Source: Clostridia bacterium (GTDB lineage: Bacteria; Bacillota; Clostridia; CAKSNL01; HGM11501). From it: a stretch of 47,844 nt of DNA. The DNA is taken from NCBI GenBank assembly GCA_017390225.1, contig JAFPCL010000007.1, positions 1 through 47,844 of the forward strand, read 5' to 3'. Below, piece by piece: positions 1-8,542 of the stretch. A program made the position numbers and the translations under genes. A model generated the notes under the pieces. It was not told where the DNA came from, did no database searches, and saw only the letters and a program-made list of their open reading frames with translations. Numbering within the stretch: the stretch's first letter is position 1; every line of letters starts with the position of its first letter.

Positions 1-353
1 TCTTGCCCGTGGGTATATCGTTCTACCTCTTTCAACTGTTAGCACTTGCCGATAAACTGCGCGATTTGGAATATCCTTTTTTACAGATGGATTACTATCA
101 AAAAGAGCTTCATGGAAAAAGCTCCATCAAGCAAGTGCTTCCCACCCTTTATCCCAATGATCCAACGCTGGACTATAGCCGTCTTGCCATTCACGACGGT
201 GCCGCCGCTAACGGACTATATGAAGCATTGGCAGGAATGACGGAAGAAAAAAGAGAACAGACACGGCAGGATTTATTGACCTATTGCTGTCTGGACACAT
301 GGGCGATGGTGAAAATCTGGGAAAAATTAAAGCTTGCTGTTGGCATGAAATAG
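1..353 (+). CDS. C-terminal end of a DUF2779 family protein (partial)
   Basis: The frame is open from the window edge, so only the last ~116 residues are present and the true start lies outside. The segment GKSSIKQVLPTLYPND followed by DGAAAN and then YCCLDTWAMVKIWEKL matches, from memory, the end of DUF2779 proteins. These carry a DEDD-type 3'-5' exonuclease-like (RNase H) fold and are often fused to or found near Cas4-like or helicase domains. The Tyr/Asp pair in YCCLD fits the last exonuclease motif (DEDDy type). The upstream domains cannot be seen, so the substrate is unknown. A strong hairpin terminator follows about 65 bases after the stop. Confidence 0.75.
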   Translation, partial: LPVGISFYLFQLLALADKLRDLEYPFLQMDYYQKELHGKSSIKQVLPTLYPNDPTLDYSRLAIHDGAAANGLYEALAGMTEEKREQTRQDLLTYCCLDTWAMVKIWEKLKLAVGMK

Positions 354-416
354 TGCTGTGTTTTTTAAAAGCGATTTATTTTTTAATATTTTATAAAAAC
401 TGTACGCCGATATCAG

Positions 417-462
417 AAAAAAAGATGCTCATCTCTTAAAAAAGAGGCGAGCATCTTTTTTC
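417..462. terminator. Bidirectional intrinsic terminator
   Basis: An AAAAAAGATGCTC arm (418-430) pairs perfectly with GAGCATCTTTTTT (449-461), and an inner CTCTT/AAGAG pair extends the stem. The A tract on one side and T tract on the other make it work in both directions. It lies between the convergent DUF2779 gene and the stalk-domain gene. Confidence 0.9.
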
Positions 463-479
463 ATATATGTTTTAAAAAA

Positions 480-2030
480 TTAGGATTCGCTTTCAGGTAA
501 GGTATAAATTGAAATAATAACGTAATTTTTTTCCATGCGCAGACAAACGAGAAGCGATTTATCCCCGTTCGTCTGCCAGAAGGAGTCGGAGGATATGGGA
601 GTAAATCCGACGGAAAGAAGCATTTCACTGTATTCGGCAATCAAGGTTTCTTGGTTGGCTTTGACCATATAGGTATAATCAAAAGACGGGCCTTGGGTGG
701 TCGTGCCGCCGTTGACGCCACAGTTGATGCCGAAATCCGGTACCTTGGGGTGTGTAGTATAGAATGTCAATTCTTTGTTGGCATACTTGTTGTATACTTC
801 AAGTGGCGTAATGGCAATCTGGAAGTAGGAAGCACCATCCAAAATTGTAGAGAGCTGTACAGAATGGGTATTTGATTCATAGATGCCCGGTCTGCCAATC
901 TTTTCGCTAAATGCACATTTGTAGAGAAGTTCAACATAAATAGAAACCATTTCCTCGGTGAACTCTGCGGAGGGATAACGGTAATAGAGACCATTAGGAT
1001 CCTCTATGACGGAAGAGAACGTCCACACGGAGGAAGGATCCGGAACAGAAATTTGGCTTTCAAAGCAGTAAAAGTCTGTAGGAATCGGATCGATATACAA
1101 GGCAGGGGAGGCAATCATAATGGCATTTTTCTCGCTGTCCCAAGCGGTTGTATATTCCAACTGGGAAATTACGCTAATCGGCATATAGACCGTGCCGTCC
1201 AAGCGGAGAACAGGAATTTCTGTTTTACTGGCAATGCCGGTGTTTTCAAGAGTATTGCTGCCCGGTGTAAGTGTCAGGAAAATAGAATCTTTTTGCACGG
1301 AGATTTTGTCCGTTTCGCTATCACATGTGACAGTAGCTCCCAAAAGCTCCATCATCTCTCGCAAAGGAACCATGGTGCGGCTGTTGATGACCTTGGCAGG
1401 AGATGAAAACGTAATCGGTGCATTATCAAGATAAAAGCCGGCAGAAGAATCATAAACCGTAACAAGATCCAAGTAATCGGGCGTTTGGTTTTGCTTTTCA
1501 TAGTAGGCATTCATTTCAAAAAAATTGGATGTACTATAAAGCCGTTCTTCTTCGGTATAGGTGAACTCGGGACGTGGAACTGTCCATCCGGTGCTATCCC
1601 AATCGGGGGTGGCGATAATCACGGAGCGATATTCAGCGTGCCAATCGACCGTACATTCCAGACTTTCTGAAACGGCACGCAAGGGAATCAAAGTGCGGCT
1701 GTTAACGATGCAGGGAGCGACGTCTAATGTATGCGGAATAAAGTTGACCGTATAGGTGTGGCTGTCCACAGTGAACACAACCGTGCGAGAGGAAGAAACG
1801 CCGGTGGCAGAGCGCGTCTGATCGTCCCAGGAGACGGTGGCGCCCAGCTTTTCAAAAATACCGCGCAAAGGCACCATGGTGCGCCCGTCCATAATGCAAG
1901 GCTCCACATCAAATGTCAAACGGTTTCCGTTTAAATAGACCAGAATATCATCTGCATCTGCGGCGCCGGCCGTATAGATCATACCGAAAAACAGACAGCA
2001 TAGGGATAATATAAGAAATATTTTTTTCAT
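480..2030 (-). CDS. Secreted stalk-domain (copper amine oxidase N-like) protein
   Basis: A 516-residue exported protein. Residues 1-23 form a classic signal peptide (MKK, long hydrophobic core, AGAADA cleavage region). Residues ~29-140 hold two copies of the 'copper amine oxidase N-terminal' stalk repeat, with hallmarks PCIMDGRTMVPLRGIFEKLGA and PCIVNSRTLIPLRAV. Residues ~200-305 hold another pair (KVINSRTMVPLREMMELLGA, then VYMPISVISQL). The last ~200 residues match no family I recognise. In Firmicutes such repeats are generally found in cell-envelope proteins and carry no copper site. The gene is last in a probable minus-strand operon, 18 bases after the YjjG-like gene, with AAAGGA upstream of its ATG. 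The exact function is unknown. Confidence 0.85.
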   Translation of the reverse strand: MKKIFLILSLCCLFFGMIYTAGAADADDILVYLNGNRLTFDVEPCIMDGRTMVPLRGIFEKLGATVSWDDQTRSATGVSSSRTVVFTVDSHTYTVNFIPHTLDVAPCIVNSRTLIPLRAVSESLECTVDWHAEYRSVIIATPDWDSTGWTVPRPEFTYTEEERLYSTSNFFEMNAYYEKQNQTPDYLDLVTVYDSSAGFYLDNAPITFSSPAKVINSRTMVPLREMMELLGATVTCDSETDKISVQKDSIFLTLTPGSNTLENTGIASKTEIPVLRLDGTVYMPISVISQLEYTTAWDSEKNAIMIASPALYIDPIPTDFYCFESQISVPDPSSVWTFSSVIEDPNGLYYRYPSAEFTEEMVSIYVELLYKCAFSEKIGRPGIYESNTHSVQLSTILDGASYFQIAITPLEVYNKYANKELTFYTTHPKVPDFGINCGVNGGTTTQGPSFDYTYMVKANQETLIAEYSEMLLSVGFTPISSDSFWQTNGDKSLLVCLRMEKNYVIISIYTLPESES

Positions 2031-2048
2031 ACAAGAAACATTCCTTTC

Positions 2049-2741
2049 TTAATGGGAAATACCCAATAAATTCAAAAGCTCCGAATAATTTTTTGCCTCC
2101 ATGGTGGGAGGCGTATCAAGGGTACACTTTTTATTATAGCGGTTAAACCAGCAGGTGTCAAGTTCTGCATTTTGCCCACCGGTAATGTCCGAGGTAAGGG
2201 AGTCACCGATGACAAGCACCTTTTTGGGGTCTTGTTCTTCAATATGAGAAAGAACATAGGAAAAATACTCTTTTTTCGGCTTGGCGTAGCCGATGGCTTC
2301 CGAAATGAAGGTTTCGGAGAAAAAATGATCGATACGAGCGGCGGCAAGACGTTTGATTTGCACGTGGGCGGTGCCGTTGGTGATCATATATAGGGAAAAA
2401 TGCTGTTTTACGGTTTCCAAAAAGTCCATAGCACCGTCAATCAGATCACTACCCAAAGATAAGTTGTCCGTGTACTGTCGGTTGACTTCTTTGGCATCAG
2501 CCACAATGCCGAGCTCGGCTAAAAACAGCGAAAAGCGGGCAACGGTCAGAATCGGCTTGGTGGTTTCCCCGCGCTCCAGCTTTTTCCACTGGGCATCGTT
2601 GATTTCAGAGTAGCGTTTATGCTCTTGCTCCGAAATTGCATAGCCCAATTCCTGCATGGTGAGAAAAAGTGCCTTTTTTTCGGCGGCGGCAAAATCCAGC
2701 AGTGTTTCGTCTGCATCTAAAAGCAAGGTGGAATATGTCAT
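2049..2741 (-). CDS. yjjG: YjjG/YfnB-type HAD pyrimidine nucleotidase
   Basis: This 230-residue HAD-superfamily phosphatase (subfamily IA) probably dephosphorylates non-canonical or damaged pyrimidine nucleoside monophosphates. Motif I is LLLDADETLLDF, where the E in DADET is typical of the YjjG/YfnB group. Motif II is MITNGT, motif III lysine is in the GYAKPKKEYF region, and motif IV is VIGDSLTSDITGG. I chose the ATG at 2741: it sits behind an AGGAGG site and overlaps the upstream threonylcarbamoyl-AMP synthase stop by four bases (ATGA). A start 44 codons further upstream is open but would only add sequence lying inside that gene. The substrate assignment follows the family; the individual specificity is inferred. 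Confidence 0.88.
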   Translation of the reverse strand: MTYSTLLLDADETLLDFAAAEKKALFLTMQELGYAISEQEHKRYSEINDAQWKKLERGETTKPILTVARFSLFLAELGIVADAKEVNRQYTDNLSLGSDLIDGAMDFLETVKQHFSLYMITNGTAHVQIKRLAAARIDHFFSETFISEAIGYAKPKKEYFSYVLSHIEEQDPKKVLVIGDSLTSDITGGQNAELDTCWFNRYNKKCTLDTPPTMEAKNYSELLNLLGISH

Positions 2742-3730
2742 AGAATATCGCCTCCTGCCGCTTTGGTTAATCGATTGATGACGGCGGTGCCGATTCCATC
2801 GGGGGACGGTAGCACGGCATACAATGTGCGAATGCCGCGGCGGTCTGCCTCTCGAAGATAAGAGAACAGGCATGCCGCATAATCGGCGGCAGTTTTTCCT
2901 GCAGATAATAAATGGGCGGCACGATAGCCCGATTCTTCTACAGAAAGCGCTAAAATACCGGCGTCGGGATCATTTTCTGTCAGACGGTTGACATCAAGGA
3001 CAGATAAAGTCTTTACGGCAAACACTTTGGCATCGGGGGCATAATGGGTGTATTTCATGCCGGGGCAGGCGGGCTTATCGCAGTGATTTGCGGATGCATA
3101 GGTACAATCGGGCAAAAAGGGAAGAAGCATCTCTAAACTGACGGCACCGGGCCGCAAGATTCGAGGGGTCGAACTTGTCAAATCCAAAACCGTGGACTCA
3201 ACGCCGTGCTCTGATGTGCCGCCGTCTAAAATCATTTCGATTTTTCCTTCCATGTCTGCCAGTACGTCGGCGGCGGTGGTGGGGCTGGGTCTGCCGGAAG
3301 TGTTGGCAGAAGGGGCGGCAATGCCGCTTCCTGCCGCTTTGATCAGCCGGTATGCTATCGGATGAGAAGGAAGCCGAATCGCAACGGTATCAAGCCCTGC
3401 GGTGACGGCATCGGGCACAGACGGCTGTTTTTTAAAAATCATGGTCAGCGGGCCACCCCAGAATTCTTCTGCCAGGCGTTCTGCAATCGGAGGAATCTCC
3501 CGTGCATAGCGCGTGACTTCCGAAAAGTCGGCAATGTGAATAATAAGCGGATTGTCCGACGGTCTTCCCTTGGCGGCGAATATTTTTTTCACGGCGGTTT
3601 CATTGGTGGCTAAAGCACCTAAGCCGTAGACCGTTTCGGTCGGGAAAGCAACCAAGCCACCGTCATTTAAAATGGCGGCGGCACGTTGCACGTGTTCTTC
3701 TGTTACAGAGGATATAAAGGAGGTTTGCAT
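2738..3730 (-). CDS. ywlC: L-threonylcarbamoyladenylate synthase (Sua5/YwlC type)
   Basis: This enzyme makes threonylcarbamoyl-AMP from threonine, bicarbonate and ATP, the first step of t6A37 modification of ANN-decoding tRNAs, acting with TsaB/D/E. The N-terminal YrdC fold (~residues 10-200) shows GGLVAFPTETVYGLGA, AAKGRPSDNPLIIH with the KxR signature, and APSANTSGRPSPT. A C-terminal Sua5 domain (~225-325) makes it the long form; at 330 residues it is close to the usual ~340. The ATG at 3730 follows GGAGAATCCCC. It is preceded by the lamin-tail gene with a 21-base gap and overlaps yjjG downstream by 4 bases, so it is embedded in an operon with surface-protein genes. Confidence 0.95.
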   Translation of the reverse strand: MQTSFISSVTEEHVQRAAAILNDGGLVAFPTETVYGLGALATNETAVKKIFAAKGRPSDNPLIIHIADFSEVTRYAREIPPIAERLAEEFWGGPLTMIFKKQPSVPDAVTAGLDTVAIRLPSHPIAYRLIKAAGSGIAAPSANTSGRPSPTTAADVLADMEGKIEMILDGGTSEHGVESTVLDLTSSTPRILRPGAVSLEMLLPFLPDCTYASANHCDKPACPGMKYTHYAPDAKVFAVKTLSVLDVNRLTENDPDAGILALSVEESGYRAAHLLSAGKTAADYAACLFSYLREADRRGIRTLYAVLPSPDGIGTAVINRLTKAAGGDIL

Positions 3731-3751
3731 GGGGATTCTCCTGTCTATGCG

Positions 3752-6028
3752 TTATTTTGTGTATACGAAATAATCGTCGATATAGGGGCGAAGGGTAAGA
3801 CCGTCCCAAAGGAATATTTTAAGTGTTTTTGTGTTTTCTAAAATGATAATCCGATGCTCTTTTTTCTTCATGCCGAGATTGTCGGGCTTGATGCGGTCAA
3901 CGGACACAGCAAGGATTTCGTCGCTTTCGCCGTATTGAACGGCATACAGATAATCGGGTTCGGTATCTTTGATGCCTGTCAGGTTGTTGAACACCGTACC
4001 GATTTCGATTTCTCCGGAAGCGGGAAGCGTAGACACATAATCGTCCACCAAAGGATCGGTGTTGTAAATGGTGGAGGCATAGTATCGCAAATCGTTGCGA
4101 GTCTCTTGTGCACCGTCCTTCAAAGAACGGGGACGGTAGTCGGCAACAAATCTGTCGCTAACCAGTTCAAAACGCAGAGATTCCATGTTACCTTTTTCAA
4201 AATTGGTGGCACGAAGTGTTTTCTGCTTGGATGTATCATTGGTGCGAACATAATCTACCACGCAAGCGGCGGCGGCAGGGTCAATTTGGTCGCCGAGTGC
4301 TTTTGTCACACCATAGCAAATGCCGACGGAGAAAGAATTATTGCTGATGACGAATTCAGGGAAGGACACATCATAGGTTGAAGGATCGGTCATATCGTAG
4401 CGGATGAAGTGAACGCCGACCAAAGCTTCGGGGTTATCAAGACAACGGATTAAAAAGCTGTGCTTCGGGGGGATGGCATAGCCGTCTAAAGAAGCATATT
4501 CCGTGAAGCCGCCGACTTCACCGTATTGCAAGGAGCAACCATCCAGAGAAATCGTTTCCTCGCCGGCGTTGAAAAACTCCACGAAGGTGTGGGAGAAGGG
4601 ACAGTCGAGTGCCCATCCGCCACCGTAGACCTGATTGATCATCAAAGAGGACAGGTGTTCGGGAACGGAGGGAAGAGAGCTGTCGGTGCACTGCCATGCG
4701 CCATCTTTGGTGCTGCGGGGACGAACAAAGGAAAGCTCGGCAGTGCGGTAGTCTACGACTAAAAAGTCCTTGTCGTTGTTGTCCGTGTCGGTGAAGAACA
4801 CACGGCGCAGGGCTTTTTGCTTGGACTGCCCGAGCACGGGGTCTTTTTCTCCGCCGTCGGTGTCGCCGTCTAAGTTTCCCATGCCGATCATATCCACATA
4901 GCCATAGGCTTTTGTGCCTTGTCCGTCGGTGTCGAAGGGGTTTATCGAAGTCAGGGGCTGTGTGGTTGCCAAAAGGACAATCTTTGCGCCCTTGTTATTT
5001 ATGTAAATATCCCAGGTTTTATCATAGCTTGCGTTGAAAAGATTCAGTCTGCCGACGTTGCCTGAAATATAACTGGTATCGTTGATATGTTCGCCGCAAC
5101 GAACCAAATAGGAAGTGTGGGCAGCAAGAGTGCCGGAAAGCTTGAGCCTTGCATAGGCGGCACCCTCGGGAGCATATTGCAAGCTCCAGCCGTTTAAAGA
5201 AACGGCACTGTCCGTGGGATTATACAGCTCGATGAAGCCGTGGGTGACAGCTGTGCCGTTATCGCCGGAATCGCCGCCACCGTATGCCTGATTGATGACG
5301 ATGGGGGGAATGGAAGTCGGCGCTTGCGTGTAAGTTTCCGGGGTATAAGCACCGGAGGCTAAAGAACGCGGGCCATACATTTCAAGATCGATAAACCGAA
5401 GGTCGGCGGCAATAAAGTCAACACTGTTGTTATCGGTATCGACAAGATTGGCACGCACAATGGTATTTTGCTTGGAAATATCAAAAACAGGAGCTGTTTC
5501 TGCGATAGTCGAAGCCGTGGTGGTTGCCGAAACCATATCCACATAGCCGGAAGCTTTCGTGCCCGCACCGTCAATATCAAAGGGATTGGAAACAGTGAGC
5601 AGTGCAGTGGACTGCATCAGAACCACTTTACATTCTTTATTGTTCAGAAGCTGAGACCAGGACATATCGTAATCTCCGTCGTAAAGATTCACACGGCCGA
5701 CATCGCCTGTGATATATAAACGGTTGCTGATATGGGCACTGCCGCGCACTAAAAAAGAATGCTTGGCAGGCACGGTGCCTGATAGACGGAGCATCACCCA
5801 ATTGTCACTGTCGGCACTTTTATATTGCAGGCTGTATCCGGAAAGGGAAACAGAGGAATCGCTATCGTTATATAACTCCACATAGGAGTGGGTGGAAGCA
5901 CAGGCATTGTCTGCCGCAATACCGCCGCCGTATACGGAACGGATCATGAGTCCGTCTGCGGCATAAGCAGAAACACAAAGCAGCAGCAAGCAGACCGATA
6001 AAAGCAATACGAACAAGGATTTTTTCAT
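3752..6028 (-). CDS. Exported protein with three lamin-tail-domain repeats
   Basis: A 758-residue exported protein: signal peptide MKKSLFVLLLSVCLLLLCVSAYA, then three ~190-residue units at about 27-227, 244-445 and 463-650. Each unit starts with a hydrophobic xNQ/RS-x-YGGG motif, continues with ExxN, LxGxSLQY and KHSFLVR-like elements typical of the immunoglobulin-like lamin tail domain, and closes with PRSxxDGA. The third unit is the most diverged. A final ~100 residues are unrelated. Bacterial lamin-tail domains occur in surface proteins and secreted nucleases, but no nuclease domain is seen here. I prefer ATG 6028 because AAGGAG lies 10 bases upstream; the TTG at 6037 is only one base from that site. 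It heads the operon that continues with ywlC. Confidence 0.85.
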   Translation of the reverse strand: MKKSLFVLLLSVCLLLLCVSAYAADGLMIRSVYGGGIAADNACASTHSYVELYNDSDSSVSLSGYSLQYKSADSDNWVMLRLSGTVPAKHSFLVRGSAHISNRLYITGDVGRVNLYDGDYDMSWSQLLNNKECKVVLMQSTALLTVSNPFDIDGAGTKASGYVDMVSATTTASTIAETAPVFDISKQNTIVRANLVDTDNNSVDFIAADLRFIDLEMYGPRSLASGAYTPETYTQAPTSIPPIVINQAYGGGDSGDNGTAVTHGFIELYNPTDSAVSLNGWSLQYAPEGAAYARLKLSGTLAAHTSYLVRCGEHINDTSYISGNVGRLNLFNASYDKTWDIYINNKGAKIVLLATTQPLTSINPFDTDGQGTKAYGYVDMIGMGNLDGDTDGGEKDPVLGQSKQKALRRVFFTDTDNNDKDFLVVDYRTAELSFVRPRSTKDGAWQCTDSSLPSVPEHLSSLMINQVYGGGWALDCPFSHTFVEFFNAGEETISLDGCSLQYGEVGGFTEYASLDGYAIPPKHSFLIRCLDNPEALVGVHFIRYDMTDPSTYDVSFPEFVISNNSFSVGICYGVTKALGDQIDPAAAACVVDYVRTNDTSKQKTLRATNFEKGNMESLRFELVSDRFVADYRPRSLKDGAQETRNDLRYYASTIYNTDPLVDDYVSTLPASGEIEIGTVFNNLTGIKDTEPDYLYAVQYGESDEILAVSVDRIKPDNLGMKKKEHRIIILENTKTLKIFLWDGLTLRPYIDDYFVYTK

Positions 6029-6114
6029 AAAATTCAAGCTCCTTTTTACATATATTTATAGAATACCATAAATTTAAGAAAAAATCCAGTAGGTTCACAG
6101 AATTTTTTTTATTT

Positions 6115-6888
6115 TTACATATATTTTCGAAGGCGGAGTAGTGCTGCCTTTTCCATGCGGGAAACTTGCGCTTGCGAAATGCCGATATCGCGGGAAACCT
6201 CCATTTGTGTCCGTCCGTTGAAAAATCGAAGAGTCAGAACCTTTTTTTCCCGTTCCGAAAGGTGCGCCATCGCTTCTTTTACGGCTAAATTCTCCACCCA
6301 CATATCCACCGTGTCACGAGAATCACCCAGCTGATCCATAATATACAAAGCATCGCCGTTTTCATGATAAATCGGTTCATATAAAGACACAGGCTCTGTG
6401 ATAGCTTCCAAAGCACGGGTGATTTCTTCGGGGGTGACCTCCAAAAGCACGGCAAGCTCTTCGACCTTGGGTTCTCTTTGCTTTTCCGACAGAAGCTGTT
6501 CTCGCAGTTGCAGGGTTTTATAAGCAAGATCACGCATGGAGCGGCTGACACGAATCATATTGTTGTCACGAAGATAACGGCGAATCTCGCCGATAATCAT
6601 GGGAACGGCGTAGGTTGAAAACCGCACGTTCAGGCTTGTGTCGAAATTATCAATGGCTTTCATAAGCCCCACACAGCCAATCTGAAACAAATCGTCAATA
6701 TTTTCGTTGCGATTGGCAAAGCGCTGGATCACCGAAAGCACCAGACGCAGATTCCCTAAAATGAGCGCTTCTCTGGCACTTTTGTCACCACTGTCAAGAC
6801 GTGCAAACAGTGCTTCTTTTTCCGCTTCGGACAAAACCTTCAGCTTTGCCGTATTCACGCCGCAAATTTCCACCTTGTTTTTGATCAT
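6115..6888 (-). CDS. sigG: Sporulation sigma factor SigG
   Basis: The late forespore sigma factor, which directs RNA polymerase to forespore genes after engulfment. The N-terminus IKNKVEICGVNTAKLKVLS is the SigG hallmark. Region 2 reads DDLFQIGCVGLMKAIDNFD followed by VRFSTYAVPMIIGEIRR. Region 4 has LSEREKKVLTLRFF and the helix-turn-helix QMEVSRDIGISQAQVSRMEK. The length of 257 residues is standard. ATG 6888 is chosen because a G-rich site (AAGGGGG) lies 8 bases upstream; the TTG at 6906 has none. In Bacilli and many Clostridia sigG follows spoIIGA-sigE. Here neither is adjacent; the gene sits behind the radical SAM operon instead. Confidence 0.96.
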   Translation of the reverse strand: MIKNKVEICGVNTAKLKVLSEAEKEALFARLDSGDKSAREALILGNLRLVLSVIQRFANRNENIDDLFQIGCVGLMKAIDNFDTSLNVRFSTYAVPMIIGEIRRYLRDNNMIRVSRSMRDLAYKTLQLREQLLSEKQREPKVEELAVLLEVTPEEITRALEAITEPVSLYEPIYHENGDALYIMDQLGDSRDTVDMWVENLAVKEAMAHLSEREKKVLTLRFFNGRTQMEVSRDIGISQAQVSRMEKAALLRLRKYM

Positions 6889-6920
6889 AAAAAAAGCCCC
6901 CTTCAAAGTCCTTACATTTT

Positions 6921-6951
6921 AAGTATGGACAGAAAAGAGGGTGCAGTATAC
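6921..6951 (-). promoter_or_regulatory. Possible sigma-F/sigma-G promoter for sigG
   Basis: On the minus strand, GTATA (6947-6951) is followed after 16 bases by GTCCATACTT (6921-6930). This resembles the forespore pattern GYATA-N16-GGNNANANTR and the sigma-G -10 CATWMTA, each with mismatches. Position and gene identity fit, but the match is imperfect and untested. Confidence 0.4.
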
Positions 6952-6977
6952 AAGAGATTTTTTCTTTGTTTGTCGAT

Positions 6978-7700
6978 TTATGCTAACATGACACAAAGAA
7001 GTGCATGGGCAAAAAGCTCGTGCATTTTTGCTGTGGGATGGTTGATGTAATTCGCCAGAAGCTCCGTGGTGTCGATGCCCTTTTCATCCATGGATTTCCA
7101 CAGGGCATACACATCGGCAACGGGAATATCGTATTCCTTTGCGGCATCGCGCATGGCATCCATATAAGCATCCATGGTGCCGTCCTTTTGCCTTGCGGCA
7201 CAGGCGGCGGCAATATCTGTCATTACACCGGGCATCAGATGTGGGCTGACATAGGTGTTCATCATGTTGGGTGTCATGGCGATGACTTCACTTCCGGCGG
7301 CTTTGAGCTTTGCAAAAATTTCCCTAAGGGCATTTTTGTAGGTGTCGATGCCGGCTAACCCATGTCCGTTGTCATTGAGCCCGAAGCAAACCACGGTCAG
7401 ATCGGGGTGGTATGCCAAAATGTCCCGATCGATACGGGCAAGGCCGCCGGGAGCACTGTCGCCGCTGATGCCGGCATTGATAATATGAACGGCGGCAGGC
7501 GGACAAAGCTCTGCGAGCTGTCTTCGAAGCACGGCACTGTAGGCATCTTCTCTTTTAAAGACGGTTTCAATCTGTCCGGGGGCTTTTTCGTAGATTTCAA
7601 AACAACCTTGGGTGACACTGTCGCCTAAAAAGGCGATGGTGACGGGGGCGGCGCCGCGAAGGTCGCTTCCTTTTTGCGCGATTTTTTCAAAAATTTTCAT
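6978..7700 (-). CDS. SGNH/GDSL-family hydrolase
   Basis: A 240-residue cytoplasmic esterase or lipase-like protein with no signal peptide. Block I is FLGDSVTQG, with nucleophile Ser28. Block II is NAGISGDSAPGG, block III VCFGLNDNGHG with its Asn, and block V INHPTAKMH with the catalytic His. The Asp usually three residues before that His is a Tyr here, so the enzyme may be a Ser-His dyad or use another acid. Such enzymes remove acetyl or acyl groups from sugars, lipids or peptides. The start overlaps the upstream kinase-like gene by one base (TAATG), so it is translationally coupled as the last gene of the radical SAM operon. The substrate is unknown. Confidence 0.85.
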   Translation of the reverse strand: MKIFEKIAQKGSDLRGAAPVTIAFLGDSVTQGCFEIYEKAPGQIETVFKREDAYSAVLRRQLAELCPPAAVHIINAGISGDSAPGGLARIDRDILAYHPDLTVVCFGLNDNGHGLAGIDTYKNALREIFAKLKAAGSEVIAMTPNMMNTYVSPHLMPGVMTDIAAACAARQKDGTMDAYMDAMRDAAKEYDIPVADVYALWKSMDEKGIDTTELLANYINHPTAKMHELFAHALLCVMLA

Positions 7701-8542
7701 TACAAATTCACCTCATATATCAATTTTCGAAGGGTTTGAACTGACGCCGTATCGGGGCGACAGGCAAGGGAGAAAAAAGGAATGTTTTGAGAAAGATCGG
7801 AAAAGATGTTCAATGCTTTTTCTGCCAACAGAGGATGAAAAAGAGGAAGCTCCGCTTGTTCCATCATGGCGGCTATATCTTTTTCCGAGGCACGAGAAGC
7901 CAAATTTTGGGGCGCTTTTTTAAGAAGCGTTACGGCGGCAATCGGAGCACGTTCATTCAAGAAAACAAAAGAAGAACCGGCAACAGGCAAGCCGTAAGCT
8001 AAATATATGCCGTCTTTTTTTCTGATTAAAATACGGTCGCCGTTGAGAAGACGGGCGCCTGTGGTTTCTTGCCATAATGCGGCATGGGTGGATTTTCCGC
8101 CGCCGGAAGGGGCAGTGAAAATATAGGCTTTTTCATCGTGCACCACGGTGGCGGCATGGAAAAACAATCCCTCATGGGGAAGAAATGCGATGCCGAAGGG
8201 AATGAAATTTAAAGCAGCACCAAAAGACAGGGGACTATCCTTTGCCAAAGTGATGGATGCGGAATAAAAATCTTCGGAAATACGGGTACGGCAAAGCTCT
8301 CGGCCGTCGGGCAGAAAGTGGCAGAATACAAGAGAATTGTTATGTATCCACACATGACGACCGGGCGTTTGAAACAGCAGTGTGCCTTTCTGCGGCGCAA
8401 GGCTTTCTTTGGAAACCGTGACCGAAAAATTCGGCGAAGCCACCGCATCGCAGACAAAGGGAATAAAGTTTTCCGGAAGCGACAGAGACGCTTCCGAATG
8501 AACGGAAAAGAAAATATCGCCGATACAAAGTGTGGTCTGCAT
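7700..8542 (-). CDS. HPr-kinase-like P-loop protein
   Basis: A 280-residue soluble protein related to the C-terminal catalytic domain of HPr kinase/phosphorylase. The Walker A loop APSGGGKST is at ~144-152, just after a His-Ala-Ala stretch typical of these proteins. LNGDR at ~166-170 corresponds to the acidic motif after the P-loop in HprK. The N-terminal ~110 residues are not the HprK N-domain. Relatives of this type are found beside PqqD-like and radical SAM genes, and in some lasso peptide clusters (paeninodin type) where the kinase phosphorylates the precursor's C-terminal serine. Both ends overlap neighbours by one base (TAATG). Kinase activity and substrate are inference; a peptide or sugar hydroxyl is plausible. 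Confidence 0.75.
   Translation of the reverse strand: MQTTLCIGDIFFSVHSEASLSLPENFIPFVCDAVASPNFSVTVSKESLAPQKGTLLFQTPGRHVWIHNNSLVFCHFLPDGRELCRTRISEDFYSASITLAKDSPLSFGAALNFIPFGIAFLPHEGLFFHAATVVHDEKAYIFTAPSGGGKSTHAALWQETTGARLLNGDRILIRKKDGIYLAYGLPVAGSSFVFLNERAPIAAVTLLKKAPQNLASRASEKDIAAMMEQAELPLFHPLLAEKALNIFSDLSQNIPFFSLACRPDTASVQTLRKLIYEVNL

Noticed and set aside
2742..2873. N-terminal extension of the YjjG-type gene
   Set aside because: It lies inside ywlC, and the AGGAGG site precedes ATG 2741.
6029..6114. Promoter or terminator between sigG and the lamin-tail gene
   Set aside because: The best -35/-10 pair (TGGATT/TATTCT) matches too poorly, and no inverted repeat is convincing.
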